Shown here piece after piece: positions 53,317-61,549 of a stretch of DNA of 64,000 bases (its first letter is position 1; every line of letters starts with the position of its first letter). The stretch lies in NCBI RefSeq assembly GCF_017094465.1, contig NZ_CP064791.1:496001-560000 (forward strand), read 5' to 3'. The DNA comes from Halapricum desulfuricans (GTDB lineage: Archaea; Halobacteriota; Halobacteria; Halobacteriales; Haloarculaceae). The position numbers and the translations under genes are program-made. The notes below the pieces were generated by a model that saw only the letters and a program-made list of their open reading frames with translations, was not told where the DNA came from and ran no database searches.

Positions 53317-53547
53317 ATGGTATCCCTGGAGGCGTTCCTCTCGGAACTGCTCGAAAGCGTGCAGGCGATCGGCCCGGAGTTCCTCGACGTCGCGACCCGG
53401 GATCCACTCGCCGGCGTGCTCGTGGTATTCGGCGGGCTATTCGTGCTCGGCGCGGTCGGCGTACTGGGCGTGCTCACCCTGGGTGCGGTCGTGGACCTGC
53501 TCAGGCCTGGTCGATCCGGTCGATCACATCCCCCAGGAGCTCGATAG
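53317..53547 (+). CDS. Small single-helix membrane protein (76 aa)
   Basis: A short protein with an amphipathic N-terminus (VSLEAFLSELLESVQAIGPE) and one strong membrane helix (LAGVLVVFGGLFVLGAVGVL), then a positively charged tail. ATG at 53317 is preceded by AGAAGGGCAGG. Its last 47 bases overlap the 3' end of the convergent Mer-like gene, so the real end of one of them could differ. Unknown function. Confidence 0.55.
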   Translation: MVSLEAFLSELLESVQAIGPEFLDVATRDPLAGVLVVFGGLFVLGAVGVLGVLTLGAVVDLLRPGRSGRSHPPGAR

Positions 53548-54481
53548 CCGTCCCGATATCCGGGCCGAGCGGGGATCCGGCGACGAAACTGTCGGCGTGT
53601 TCGAGGACGCCCGCTATTCGATCGGCGACTGTCTCGGGCGTTCCAGCGATACAGAACGCCTCCAGCATCGCCGGCGAGACCGCCGCGAAGGCGTCCTCGA
53701 AGTCGCCTCTCGAGATGGCCGCGCTGATCTCCTCGGCGCGCTCGCGGTCGAGGTCGTGGCGATCCAGCAGCGGCGGCGCGGCACTGCCGGCGATGAACGC
53801 GACCGGCGGGCGGGCGGCCTCCCGGGCGGCCGCCTCGTCTTCGGCGATCGACACCGAGGCGTAGGCACCGAAGTCAAATTCCCCGCGGTGGTCGGGCCGG
53901 TCGTCCAGCCCCTGGGCGACCTGTTTGGCCGCCCACTCGTAATCCCGCGGATGTGAGCCGTTGAACAGCACGCCGTCGGCGTGTTTCGCGGCCATTCGGG
54001 TCATGTGCGGGCCCTGTGCGCCGACGTATACTGGGATCGAGCCGACCTCGTAGTTGAGCGCGGCGTCCTCGGCCTGGAAGGTCCCGTCGTGATCGATCCG
54101 TTCGCCGGCCCACAGTTTTTGTGCGACCTTGAACGTCTCCAGGGTCCGCCGGAGCGCGCCGTCCTGCTCGTAGCCGAGATTCGCCAGCGTGGACTTGTCG
54201 CCGGGTCCGATCCCGAACAGGCCACGACCGTCCGAGAGTTCCTCGAGGGTGGCCATCCGTGACGCGAGTGTCACGGGGTGGGTCTCGTAGGGGTTGGCGA
54301 TGCCCGGGCCGATCAGCAGGTCGTCGGTCTCGCGGGCGATGTCGGTCAGCGCCATGAACTGATCGCGGTTGTTGTAGTGGTGGCTGACGAAGGCGGCGTC
54401 GAAGCCGACCGATTCGGCCGCCGCTGCGAAGTCAGAAAGCGTTGCGACTGGGTGTTCCGGTGTGAGTTCGAGTCCGTACAT
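53501..54481 (-). CDS. F420-dependent luciferase-like oxidoreductase (Mer-like)
   Basis: A 326-residue TIM-barrel enzyme of the F420-dependent LLM family, resembling 5,10-methylenetetrahydromethanopterin reductase. It begins MYGLELTPEHPVATLSDFAA. F420-binding features include FVSHHYNNRDQFMALTDIA, LIGPGIANPYETHPVTLASR and GRGLFGIGPGDKSTLANLGY. Start ATG at 54481 overlaps the cofE TGA, so it is coupled to F420 side-chain synthesis. In haloarchaea such enzymes probably act in folate-linked C1 metabolism; substrate is inferred. Confidence 0.87.
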   Translation of the reverse strand: MYGLELTPEHPVATLSDFAAAAESVGFDAAFVSHHYNNRDQFMALTDIARETDDLLIGPGIANPYETHPVTLASRMATLEELSDGRGLFGIGPGDKSTLANLGYEQDGALRRTLETFKVAQKLWAGERIDHDGTFQAEDAALNYEVGSIPVYVGAQGPHMTRMAAKHADGVLFNGSHPRDYEWAAKQVAQGLDDRPDHRGEFDFGAYASVSIAEDEAAAREAARPPVAFIAGSAAPPLLDRHDLDRERAEEISAAISRGDFEDAFAAVSPAMLEAFCIAGTPETVADRIAGVLEHADSFVAGSPLGPDIGTAIELLGDVIDRIDQA

Positions 54482-55233
54482 CAGTAGCTCCACTGGCGTA
54501 GTGCCTGTCGAACGAAGTCGGTCTCCGCGTCCCGAAAGAGGGTGTCGTGGCCGTCGTGGTCGCCGAACGCCCAGTCTCGCACGACTGCGACCGGGGTCCC
54601 ACCGTCGCCCTCGCCGGTGACGAGGTTGGCGGTCCCGGCGAGTTCGTCGACCACCGACTGGACGGTGACGCCGAGTTCACGTCCGTCCCGATCGCGTTCC
54701 CCGCGCCAGTCGCGGTTGGCGGCCATCCCCGCCCAGCCCAGCGCGACCGCGCGCTGGCCGTGTCTGAACGGTCGCCCCGAGGTGTCGGTGACGACGACCG
54801 CGACGTCGGCTGACAGTCTCTCCCGGATCGCTTTGGCGCTTGCGGCCGGCTCCTCGGGCAACAACAGGAGATCCGCGCCGGGAACGTTCGAACGATCGAT
54901 CCCCGCGTTGACCGTGATATGCCCGAACTGCGTGACCGTCAGCAGGAACGGCGCTTCCATGAGCAACTCCTCGCTCTCCTCGAGGACGGCCTGGGCGAAG
55001 CGGGGGTCCTTCCGGTCGCCGGTAATCCCCTCGAGCCGGCGGGCGATCCCCCGGGCGCGGTGGCCTGCCTCGAACGCCGAGAGATCGAACGCCCGTCCCT
55101 CCGCTTTCGAGACGATCGTGCTCGCGACACAGACCACGTCTCCGTCCCGCAGGTCGGCCTGCTCGTCGATCAGCGTCGCGACGTCGTCGCCGGCCCCCAC
55201 CTCGGGGAGCCCCGGGACCGCGAAGACCTCCAT
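54481..55233 (-). CDS. cofE: Coenzyme F420-0:L-glutamate ligase
   Basis: Adds glutamates to F420-0 using GTP. The 250-residue product begins MEVFAVPGLPEVGAGDDVAT. Family blocks are LRDGDVVCVASTIVSKAEGR, the Asn-x-Gly-Ile-Asp block ITVNAGIDRSNVPGADLLLLP, and the later VTDTSGRPFRHGQRAVALGWAG. It is followed by the F420-dependent reductase with an ATGA overlap. Start ATG at 55233. Confidence 0.94.
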   Translation of the reverse strand: MEVFAVPGLPEVGAGDDVATLIDEQADLRDGDVVCVASTIVSKAEGRAFDLSAFEAGHRARGIARRLEGITGDRKDPRFAQAVLEESEELLMEAPFLLTVTQFGHITVNAGIDRSNVPGADLLLLPEEPAASAKAIRERLSADVAVVVTDTSGRPFRHGQRAVALGWAGMAANRDWRGERDRDGRELGVTVQSVVDELAGTANLVTGEGDGGTPVAVVRDWAFGDHDGHDTLFRDAETDFVRQALRQWSY

Positions 55234-55358
55234 GCCCTTTCTCGGGGTAGATCCGCAAAAAGTGACCCGGTAGAAGCACGGCCTGCCAGAGACGAGTACA
55301 GCCGACAGTATCAGCACCGAAAGGACTTCGGTGCCGCGTCGTGATCGGCCAGATAGCA

Positions 55359-56573
55359 ATGTCCAGCTACGGGGCTGCCGCTGTCGGGGCCGGATCCGGG
55401 TCCGACACCGAGATCGATCTCGGAGCGGGTGCCGTCTATCAGTATTATCACACGCCCTGGACCGAGATACGGGCGTCGCTCGACGCCGTCGCCGCGGCCG
55501 GCTACGACGCGATCCAGGTCCCGCCGGCCCAGCGGAGCAAACGCACCTGGGCGGACCCGGAGCCGCGGGGCTATCAGCCGATCGATCACCTCGATTTCGA
55601 CAGCGCTTTCGGTACCGAATCAGCGTACCAAGAGATGGTCGAGACGGCCCACGAACACGGGCTGGCCGTCATCGCCGACGCGGTCACCAACCACATGGCC
55701 GAGGGAGTCGATTTCGACCAATTCCCGCACTTTAGCTGGGGTGACTTCCGTCACGAGGGCCCGATCAGGGACGACGAGGACGACTGGGAACTCCAGCACC
55801 GCGACCTCGAGGGGTTGCCGGACCTTCGCCAGGAGTCGGCTCACGTCCGGGACGTGCTGGAATCGTACATCGAAAAGTACGCCGAGATGGGCGTCGACGG
55901 GGTTCGCTGGGACGCGGTCAAGCACGTGTCGCCGGCGTTCTTCCGCGACTACGCGAACCCGTGGGCAGCCGAACGCGGGCTCTTCACCGTCGGCGAGGTC
56001 CTGCACGGCGCAGTCCCGTACTGTGCGGCGTATTTCGAGACGGGGATGACGGTCATGGACTACCCGCTCTATTTCACGATGCGTGAGGACGTGTTCCACC
56101 GGGACGGTGATTTCAACGCCCTGGACGGGGCCGGCCTCGTGAACCGGGATCCGGGTCGATCGATGACGTTCGTCTCCAATCACGACAGCCCGCCGCCCGA
56201 GTACGAGGAACTCGCACACGCCTTTATCCTCACGTACCAGGGGTATCCCCGCGTGTACAGCAAACGATTCGATATCGAGAACGAGACGATCTCGAACCTG
56301 CTGTCGATCCGGCGACGCTTCGGGTCGGGTCCGGCACTGACGCGCCATCTCGACTCCGCCTGTTACGTGTTCGAACGCGAAGGAAGCCTGCTGGTCGGGC
56401 TCAACCGCGCCGATGACTCCCGCTCCGTCACAGTAGACACGCCCTGGGAGGCGACCACGCTCCGGGACTACGCCCACACCGGCCCGGAGGTCACGACCGA
56501 CGCGGACGGGACCGTCGAACTCTCGATCCCGTCGGTCGACTGGGTCTGCTACGCACCGGTGACCCCGTCCTGA
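55359..56573 (+). CDS. Cytosolic alpha-amylase, GH13
   Basis: A 404-residue glycoside hydrolase family 13 enzyme that cleaves alpha-1,4-glucans. Conserved regions: I in VIADAVTNHM, II in GVDGVRWDAVKHV (nucleophile Asp), III in FTVGEVLHG (acid/base Glu) and IV in FVSNHD (transition-state Asp). A short C-terminal beta domain follows. No signal peptide is evident, so it should act inside the cell. ATG at 55359 was preferred over GTG at 55341. It is divergent from cofE. Confidence 0.9.
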   Translation: MSSYGAAAVGAGSGSDTEIDLGAGAVYQYYHTPWTEIRASLDAVAAAGYDAIQVPPAQRSKRTWADPEPRGYQPIDHLDFDSAFGTESAYQEMVETAHEHGLAVIADAVTNHMAEGVDFDQFPHFSWGDFRHEGPIRDDEDDWELQHRDLEGLPDLRQESAHVRDVLESYIEKYAEMGVDGVRWDAVKHVSPAFFRDYANPWAAERGLFTVGEVLHGAVPYCAAYFETGMTVMDYPLYFTMREDVFHRDGDFNALDGAGLVNRDPGRSMTFVSNHDSPPPEYEELAHAFILTYQGYPRVYSKRFDIENETISNLLSIRRRFGSGPALTRHLDSACYVFEREGSLLVGLNRADDSRSVTVDTPWEATTLRDYAHTGPEVTTDADGTVELSIPSVDWVCYAPVTPS

Positions 56574-56619
56574 TGGACGGGGCTCCCGTTCCTGTGTCCC
56601 ATCGCCGGCCGGACCGCCG

Positions 56620-57114
56620 TCACTCCCGTCGTACCGTCACGGCCAGTTCGCCGTCGCCGACCTCGGCGGTCAGCATCGTCGCCTCCTGGGCTGGCGCCGC
56701 ACCGGTGACACTGCCGGGGTTGAGCAGGCGGACGCCGTCGACGGTCGCGTCCAGCAGTTCGTGGGTGTGTCCCGAAACGCCGACGACTGGGCCGTCGACG
56801 TCCTGATCGCGGACGATCCGGGCGACGCGGTCTTCGTAGTCGCGGCGACTCCCCGTGCCGTGGGTCACGACGAACGTGACGCCGCCGAGCCGGACGGTCT
56901 GGACGTCCGGCAGGTCCAGTCCGCGTGGGTCCATATTCCCCCCGACGGCCGTGAGCCGAGAGGCGAATTCGCGCACGTCCGCCAGCGCTTTCGTCGAGTC
57001 GAAATCGCCCGCGTGGATGACGTAGTCGGCCTCGCTGATACGCCGGCGCGCCCAGGCCGGGATCGAGTGCGCTCGTGAGGGGATGTGGGTATCGCTGATG
57101 ATCGCGACGTTCAT
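56620..57114 (-). CDS. YfcE/MJ0936-type metallophosphoesterase
   Basis: A 164-residue small calcineurin-fold phosphodiesterase. Metal ligands: IISDTHIPS (Asp, His), IHAGDFDS (Asp), VGGNMD (Asn) and the pair VVTHGTG and GVSGHTHELL (His). The canonical GNHD reads GNMD, so His is replaced by Met. That is common in the YfcE group and still compatible with activity. It converges on the amylase gene. Confidence 0.88.
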   Translation of the reverse strand: MNVAIISDTHIPSRAHSIPAWARRRISEADYVIHAGDFDSTKALADVREFASRLTAVGGNMDPRGLDLPDVQTVRLGGVTFVVTHGTGSRRDYEDRVARIVRDQDVDGPVVGVSGHTHELLDATVDGVRLLNPGSVTGAAPAQEATMLTAEVGDGELAVTVRRE

Positions 57115-57186
57115 AGCCAGGGGTAGACGAGCACGGCCCAAAAGCGCAGCGTCGGCGTTTTGCCGGCCCGCCACGAACGACCGAAC

Positions 57187-58425
57187 ATGGACGAACGCGA
57201 GGTCGTTACGTGCTTCCTGCGCAACGAGGGGCGGGTCCTGCTCGCCCGCCGCAGCGACGACGCCGGATCCTATCCGGGCCAGTGGGGAGCGATCACCGGC
57301 TATCTCACGCCGGAGCGTGGTGCGCCCCCGGACGACCCCGAGACGGCCGCCCGCCGGGAGATCTGCGAGGAGACCGGCCTCGAAGACGTGGCGCTCGTCC
57401 GGCAGGGCGAGCCGTTCGCGGTCGAGGACGCCGACCGAGGGACGCGCTGGCGCGTCCATCCGTTCCTGTTCGAGACGGAGACCCGCGGGATCGACCCGAA
57501 CTGGGAACTCCCGGAGTACGAGTGGATCCACGCGACTGCGATCCGGCGGCGCGAGACAGTGCCCGACCTGTGGCGGTCCTACGACCGCGTTCGACCGACG
57601 GTCGGGACCGTCGCAGCCGACGGCGAACACGGGTCGGCCTGGATCTCGCTGCGGGCACTCGAAGTCCTGCGTGACGAGGCCGCACTGGCAGCGGACTTCG
57701 AGACCGTCGCCGCCGTGGCCCGGGAGTTACTCGCGGCGCGGCCGTCGATGGCGGTCGTCGAGACCCGGATCAACCGCGTCATGAGTGCAGCTGGCGTCGC
57801 CCCTGGGGATGTCGAAGCCGCGGCTCGCGAGGAGATCGCGAGCGCTGTCGAGGCCGATCGGGTGGCCGCGGCCGTCGCCGCGGACCGGATCGAGGGCGCG
57901 CGGGTCTGTACCCTCTCGCGATCCGGGACGGTGCAGACGGCACTGGAGCGTGCCGACCCCGACGCTGTACTGATCGCGGAATCCCGGCCCGGCGGAGAGG
58001 GGATCGATGTCGCGGAGTCGCTGGCCGGTGACTTCGAGGTGACGCTGACGAGCGATGCCGCGCTGGCCGGCCGACTCGCCGAGTTCGATGCCGACGCGGT
58101 GGTCGTCGGTGCCGACACGATCCTGCCGGACGGCCGCGTCCTGAACAAAGTGGGAACGCACGGACTCGCGCTGGCGGCGGCCGCCCACGATCTGCCGTGT
58201 TACGCAGTCGCCGCCGCGGACAAGATCACACCCGACACCGAGGTCGACGTCGAACAGGCACCGACGACGCTGTACGAGGGCGACGCCGACGTTGTGGTCG
58301 CGAACCCGCTGTTCGAGACGACGCCGCCCGATCGCTGGACTGGGATCTGTACCGACGAGGGGATGCTCGATGCCGACGACGTGAGCGATATCGCCGCCCG
58401 ACACCGGTCACATCGACAGTGGTGA
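57187..58425 (+). CDS. NUDIX hydrolase fused to eIF2B/R15P-isomerase-like domain
   Basis: A 412-residue two-domain protein. Residues ~1-150 are a NUDIX domain, with the box core ETAARREICEETGLEDV near residue 57 and ISGYL-type WGAITGYL before it. Residues ~170-410 are an eIF2B-alpha/ribose-1,5-bisphosphate-isomerase-like domain (MAVVETRINRVMSAAG, ARVCTLSRSGTVQTAL, ADAVVVGADTILPDGRVLNKVGTHGLALAA). The fusion suggests removal of a nucleoside or sugar diphosphate coupled to a phosphosugar step. This is inference. Start ATG at 57187. Confidence 0.88.
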   Translation: MDEREVVTCFLRNEGRVLLARRSDDAGSYPGQWGAITGYLTPERGAPPDDPETAARREICEETGLEDVALVRQGEPFAVEDADRGTRWRVHPFLFETETRGIDPNWELPEYEWIHATAIRRRETVPDLWRSYDRVRPTVGTVAADGEHGSAWISLRALEVLRDEAALAADFETVAAVARELLAARPSMAVVETRINRVMSAAGVAPGDVEAAAREEIASAVEADRVAAAVAADRIEGARVCTLSRSGTVQTALERADPDAVLIAESRPGGEGIDVAESLAGDFEVTLTSDAALAGRLAEFDADAVVVGADTILPDGRVLNKVGTHGLALAAAAHDLPCYAVAAADKITPDTEVDVEQAPTTLYEGDADVVVANPLFETTPPDRWTGICTDEGMLDADDVSDIAARHRSHRQW

Positions 58426-58431
58426 CTCGAC

Positions 58432-59235
58432 TCACACCCCGGCGTCGAGCACTTCGTAGCTGATCCCGTTCTCGCGCAACTGATCGGTGTGACGCGACAG
58501 TTCGGTCGTCGTCGCCACGAGCAACACGTCCAACCCTTTGGTCGCGGCTTCCGTGACGGCGTCGGCCGTCCCGAACCGGATGTCCGGAGTGCGGCCCGCG
58601 CTGCGGGCCGCGGCCAGCGCTTCGGTGCCGGCGGTCGCTATCAGATCGTGACCGTCCGCCTCGCCGCCGATGCGCTCCGGATCGACCGCTTCGGAGCCGC
58701 CGTTGCGGATGTGCGGGACCGCGACGACCGTCACCGTTCCGAGGTCGTACTCGAGGACGCCCTCGAAGTTCGTGACGCCGACGTCCTCGCCGGCCGCCGC
58801 GTCGGTCACTGCGACTGCCGTCGCGCCGCCGGTCTCGCCGGCTTCGGCGTGTAACACCCCGTCTTGCATCGCCAGCGTGACGGTTTTTCCCTCCCCGAGG
58901 TCCGTCGCGGCGATCGCCGTCTCGATTTCCACCTGACCGATAACGTCCTCGGAGACGTGATCGAGGAAGTCTCGCAGCGAGGTGGTCTGGGAGATCAACC
59001 AGTCGACGCCTTCCTTGGTCACCTCGTAGCGCCCGCGACCGTGTTTCTCGACGTAGCCGTCCTCGACCAGTTCCTGCAGATAATCGCTGACGGCCTGTGC
59101 CGTGACCCCGATCTCGTCGGCGATCTCCTGCTGGCTGACCGCCGGCTGGCGCTCCGCGATCCCGACCAGGATCTGATATCGCGTCGCGGTGCGCTTGCTC
59201 TCCAAGACCCCTGTATCTTCCTCAAGCGCGTCCAT
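58432..59235 (-). CDS. Winged-helix transcriptional regulator with C-terminal sensor domain
   Basis: A 267-residue protein. The N-terminal winged helix is clear (TATRYQILVGIAERQPAVSQQEIADEIGVTAQAVSDYL region, then EDGYVEKHGRGRYEVTKEGV). A helix with SLRDFLDHVSEDVI links to an alpha/beta C-terminal domain (AVTDAAAGEDVGVTNFEGVL), which may bind a ligand. COG1497-type predicted regulators look like this. It converges on the NUDIX fusion gene and lies on the same strand as the importer operon, directly downstream. Start MDALEEDTG at 59235. Confidence 0.8.
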   Translation of the reverse strand: MDALEEDTGVLESKRTATRYQILVGIAERQPAVSQQEIADEIGVTAQAVSDYLQELVEDGYVEKHGRGRYEVTKEGVDWLISQTTSLRDFLDHVSEDVIGQVEIETAIAATDLGEGKTVTLAMQDGVLHAEAGETGGATAVAVTDAAAGEDVGVTNFEGVLEYDLGTVTVVAVPHIRNGGSEAVDPERIGGEADGHDLIATAGTEALAAARSAGRTPDIRFGTADAVTEAATKGLDVLLVATTTELSRHTDQLRENGISYEVLDAGV

Positions 59236-59345
59236 ATCACTCTTTCTGGACGCCCTGCGCATGTATCTTTGCCACGAGTTCGCCTCGAGTTGTACTTCGC
59301 GACCGCTCACTGGCAAATATGACAAGCTAGCTTTGTGCAGGTACG

Positions 59346-60458
59346 TCATCGACCCGCAATATCGGTGTGGGTCAGAACGTTGCGTCGATCAGTGGCCGTG
59401 ATCGTGGTCGTGTCCGTGATCGTGATCGTGTCCGTGATCGTGATCGTGTCCGTGATCGTGATCGCCGCTGCAGTTGTCTCCGCCCGGGAGCGCTTCGTCG
59501 AGTTCGTCGGCCTGGAACTGTTCGACTGCGTCTTCGACAGTCCCGGAGGCGCCGCGATAGACGTCGATCTCCATCGCGTCGAACCGTTCGACGGCCTTTT
59601 GCCCCAGGTTACCACAGACGAGCACGTCAGCCCCCGTCGATGCGATGATCTCGGGCGGGGACTGCCTGCCGCCGTGGTGTTTCCCGTCGTTTTCGTGTAC
59701 TTCCAGCGTTCCGACTTCGGTGTCGTACACTGTGAAGTTCGGTGCGCGACCGAAGTGTGCGGACACGTCCGCGTCGAAGCGACCGTCAACACGTCCGGGC
59801 CGCCAACGTCGTATATCTCCCCGTCCGCGAGCAGCGCGACCCGATCGCAGTACCGCGCCGCGAGATTCAGATCGTGCATCGCGACGACGCCCGCCACCTC
59901 GCTCTCCCGAACGTGGTCGACGATCAGGTCCATCACGTCAAGCTGGTGTTTCAGGTCGAGCGCGCTCGTCGGCTCGTCGAGCAGTAACACGGACGGATCG
60001 CCCACGAGCGCGCGCCCGAGCCGGACTTTCTGGCGCTGGCCGCCGCTGAGATCCGCGACGTTTCGGGTCGTAAACGCCGTGAGATCGAGTCGATCGATCA
60101 TCGTCTCGACCGCCGCCCGGTCCTCGGGACTGGGTGACCAGCCGCCCTGTGGCCGACGACCCTGCAGGATCGTCTCGAAGACTGTCGCCGGGAACGCGCT
60201 CTGTTCGTCCTGAGGGACGTAGCCGATGCGCCTCGCGAGTTCCGTGCGGCTCAATTCCTCGACCCGGTCGCCGCCAACCGAGACTGTTCCCCCGTCGGGT
60301 TCGTGGATCCGATTGAGTGACTGTAACAGTGTCGATTTGCCCGACCCGTTCGGGCCGAGTAACCCGAGTAAATCGCCGGATTCGGCGGTCAGATCCACGC
60401 CTTCGAGTACCGGTTCGTCGCCGTATGCGAACGCGAGGTCGTCGATCTCGAGTGTCAC
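59346..60458 (-). CDS. ABC transporter ATPase (FecE/BtuD type) with out-of-frame C-terminal run-on
   Basis: ATPase of an iron-complex/cobalamin-type importer. It starts at GTG (60458), overlapping the permease TGA. Walker A is LLGLLGPNGSGKSTLL near residue 36, the signature is VADLSGGQRQKVRLGRAL near 137, and Walker B is SVLLLDEPTSALD near 159, with the His switch in VVAMHDLN. Normal sequence ends around ALLADGEIYDVGGPDVLTV, residue ~225. The frame then continues ~145 residues as low-quality Thr/Arg-rich sequence antisense-like to nothing, being the NifX-like gene in the wrong frame. The ATPase core is intact; the true C-terminus has been lost or shifted. Confidence 0.75.
   Translation of the reverse strand: MTLEIDDLAFAYGDEPVLEGVDLTAESGDLLGLLGPNGSGKSTLLQSLNRIHEPDGGTVSVGGDRVEELSRTELARRIGYVPQDEQSAFPATVFETILQGRRPQGGWSPSPEDRAAVETMIDRLDLTAFTTRNVADLSGGQRQKVRLGRALVGDPSVLLLDEPTSALDLKHQLDVMDLIVDHVRESEVAGVVAMHDLNLAARYCDRVALLADGEIYDVGGPDVLTVASTRTCPHTSVAHRTSQCTTPKSERWKYTKTTGNTTAAGSPRPRSSHRRGLTCSSVVTWGKRPSNGSTRWRSTSIAAPPGLSKTQSNSSRPTNSTKRSRAETTAAAITITDTITITDTITITDTTTITATDRRNVLTHTDIAGR
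59389..59766 (-). CDS. NifX/NafY-type (FeMo-cofactor biosynthesis family) protein with His-rich tail, N-terminally clipped
   Basis: A small metal-cofactor-binding fold of 125 residues from GTG (59766). It reads SAHFGRAPNFTVYDTEVGTL, then HHGGRQSPPEIIASTGADVLVCGNLGQKAVERF, all typical of the dinitrogenase iron-molybdenum cofactor family. The C-terminus is a run of HDHGHD repeats ending at the stop, a likely metal-binding tail. The usual first strand (M-K-I-x-V-P-T-like) is missing. In this frame the residues DGRFDADV precede the GTG, but the upstream DNA belongs to the ABC ATPase gene in another frame. So the gene is truncated, or was fused and frameshifted. Confidence 0.65.
   Translation of the reverse strand: MSAHFGRAPNFTVYDTEVGTLEVHENDGKHHGGRQSPPEIIASTGADVLVCGNLGQKAVERFDAMEIDVYRGASGTVEDAVEQFQADELDEALPGGDNCSGDHDHGHDHDHGHDHDHGHDHDHGH
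59395..59465. repeat. 18-bp tandem repeat coding the His-Asp tail
   Basis: About 3.5 copies of an 18-base unit (GTGTCCGTGATCGTGATC), in frame with the NifX-like gene on the minus strand, where it encodes Gly-His-Asp-His-Asp-His blocks. Copy number is probably variable. Confidence 0.85.
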
Positions 60459-61549
60459 CAGTATTCCCTCCCGTTGATGACGAGGTAGATGAAAAGCGGC
60501 GCGCCCAGAAACGAGGTGAGGATCCCGACGGGCAAGACGATGGGCGCCAGGACGGTCCGTGCGAGCGTGTCGGCCGCGACAAGGAGCCCACCACCGACGA
60601 CCGCCGTGATCGGCAGCAGGTGTCGTTCGGTGCCACCGATGAGCAGCCGGACGATATGCGGTGCGACCAGTCCGACGAACCCGATAATCCCGACAAAGGA
60701 GATGACGATTGCGGTCAGCAGCGAGGCGACGGCCATCCCCCGGATCCGCAGCGACTCGACGGGGACGCCCAGGCTCTTGGCGGTCGCCGTCCCCGCGTCC
60801 ATCACGTCGTAGCTCCAGGCGTTGGACAGGAAATACGCCAGCCCGGCCAGGACGACGAGCCCCATAAACGCGACGTGTGGCCACCCGGCACGGCCGACGT
60901 CGCCGAACGTCCAGTAGACGATGGCCGCGACTTCGGTGTCGCTTGCGAAGTACTGCAGCAAGGTCATCCCGGCGGTGAACAGCGACCCGACCGCGACCCC
61001 GGTGAGAATCAGCGTCTCGGGGGTGGCCTGACGATAGGTCACAAGTAGCAAGATCAACACCGTCGAGACCATCGCCGCCAGAAAGGCCGCGATCGTCGTG
61101 AGATACGGCCCGATCGACCCGAACTCGGCGGCCGCACTACCGAAGCCAAAGACGACCGCCACGGCCGCGCCGAACGCTGCAGCCTGGGAGATACCCAGTG
61201 TGTAGGGTGCGCCAAGCGGGTTCCGGAGGACGGTCTGCATCGCCGCGCCGGCGACCGCGAGTCCGGCTCCGGCGACGATCGCACCGAGGACCCGCGGCAC
61301 ACGGAGGTTCCAGACGATCGTCCGCTGGGTCGCCGTCCCGCCACCGAAAAGCGCAGCGACGAGATCACCCAGTGGCACGTCCACGGACCCGATCGCGATT
61401 CCGATCAGCGACACGGCCAGGAGGGCGAGTGTCGATCCCCCTGCGACGGCGTAGGTGCGCCGAGTGGTCCGTTTGCGACGCTGTCGGACCGACTTGCTGC
61501 CCTGAGCACGGTGGCCTGTATTCTCCTGTTCGCCTGTCGCCCTAGCCAT
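60455..61549 (-). CDS. FecCD-family ABC permease
   Basis: Membrane subunit of the importer, 364 residues with about 9-10 helices. Family blocks include WNLRVPRVLGAIVAGAGLAV, AGAAMQTVLRNPLGAPYTLG and the C-terminal FVGIIGFVGLVAPHIVRLLI (the coupling segment). It starts within the last bases of the binding-protein gene (ATG at 61549, upstream stop at 61542-61544). MISMARAT at 61558 is an alternative start. Confidence 0.92.
   Translation of the reverse strand: MARATGEQENTGHRAQGSKSVRQRRKRTTRRTYAVAGGSTLALLAVSLIGIAIGSVDVPLGDLVAALFGGGTATQRTIVWNLRVPRVLGAIVAGAGLAVAGAAMQTVLRNPLGAPYTLGISQAAAFGAAVAVVFGFGSAAAEFGSIGPYLTTIAAFLAAMVSTVLILLLVTYRQATPETLILTGVAVGSLFTAGMTLLQYFASDTEVAAIVYWTFGDVGRAGWPHVAFMGLVVLAGLAYFLSNAWSYDVMDAGTATAKSLGVPVESLRIRGMAVASLLTAIVISFVGIIGFVGLVAPHIVRLLIGGTERHLLPITAVVGGGLLVAADTLARTVLAPIVLPVGILTSFLGAPLFIYLVINGREYW

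Noticed and set aside
59395-59465. Tandem 18-bp repeats as a CRISPR array
   Set aside because: There are no spacers; the repeats are contiguous and code for a His/Asp tail.
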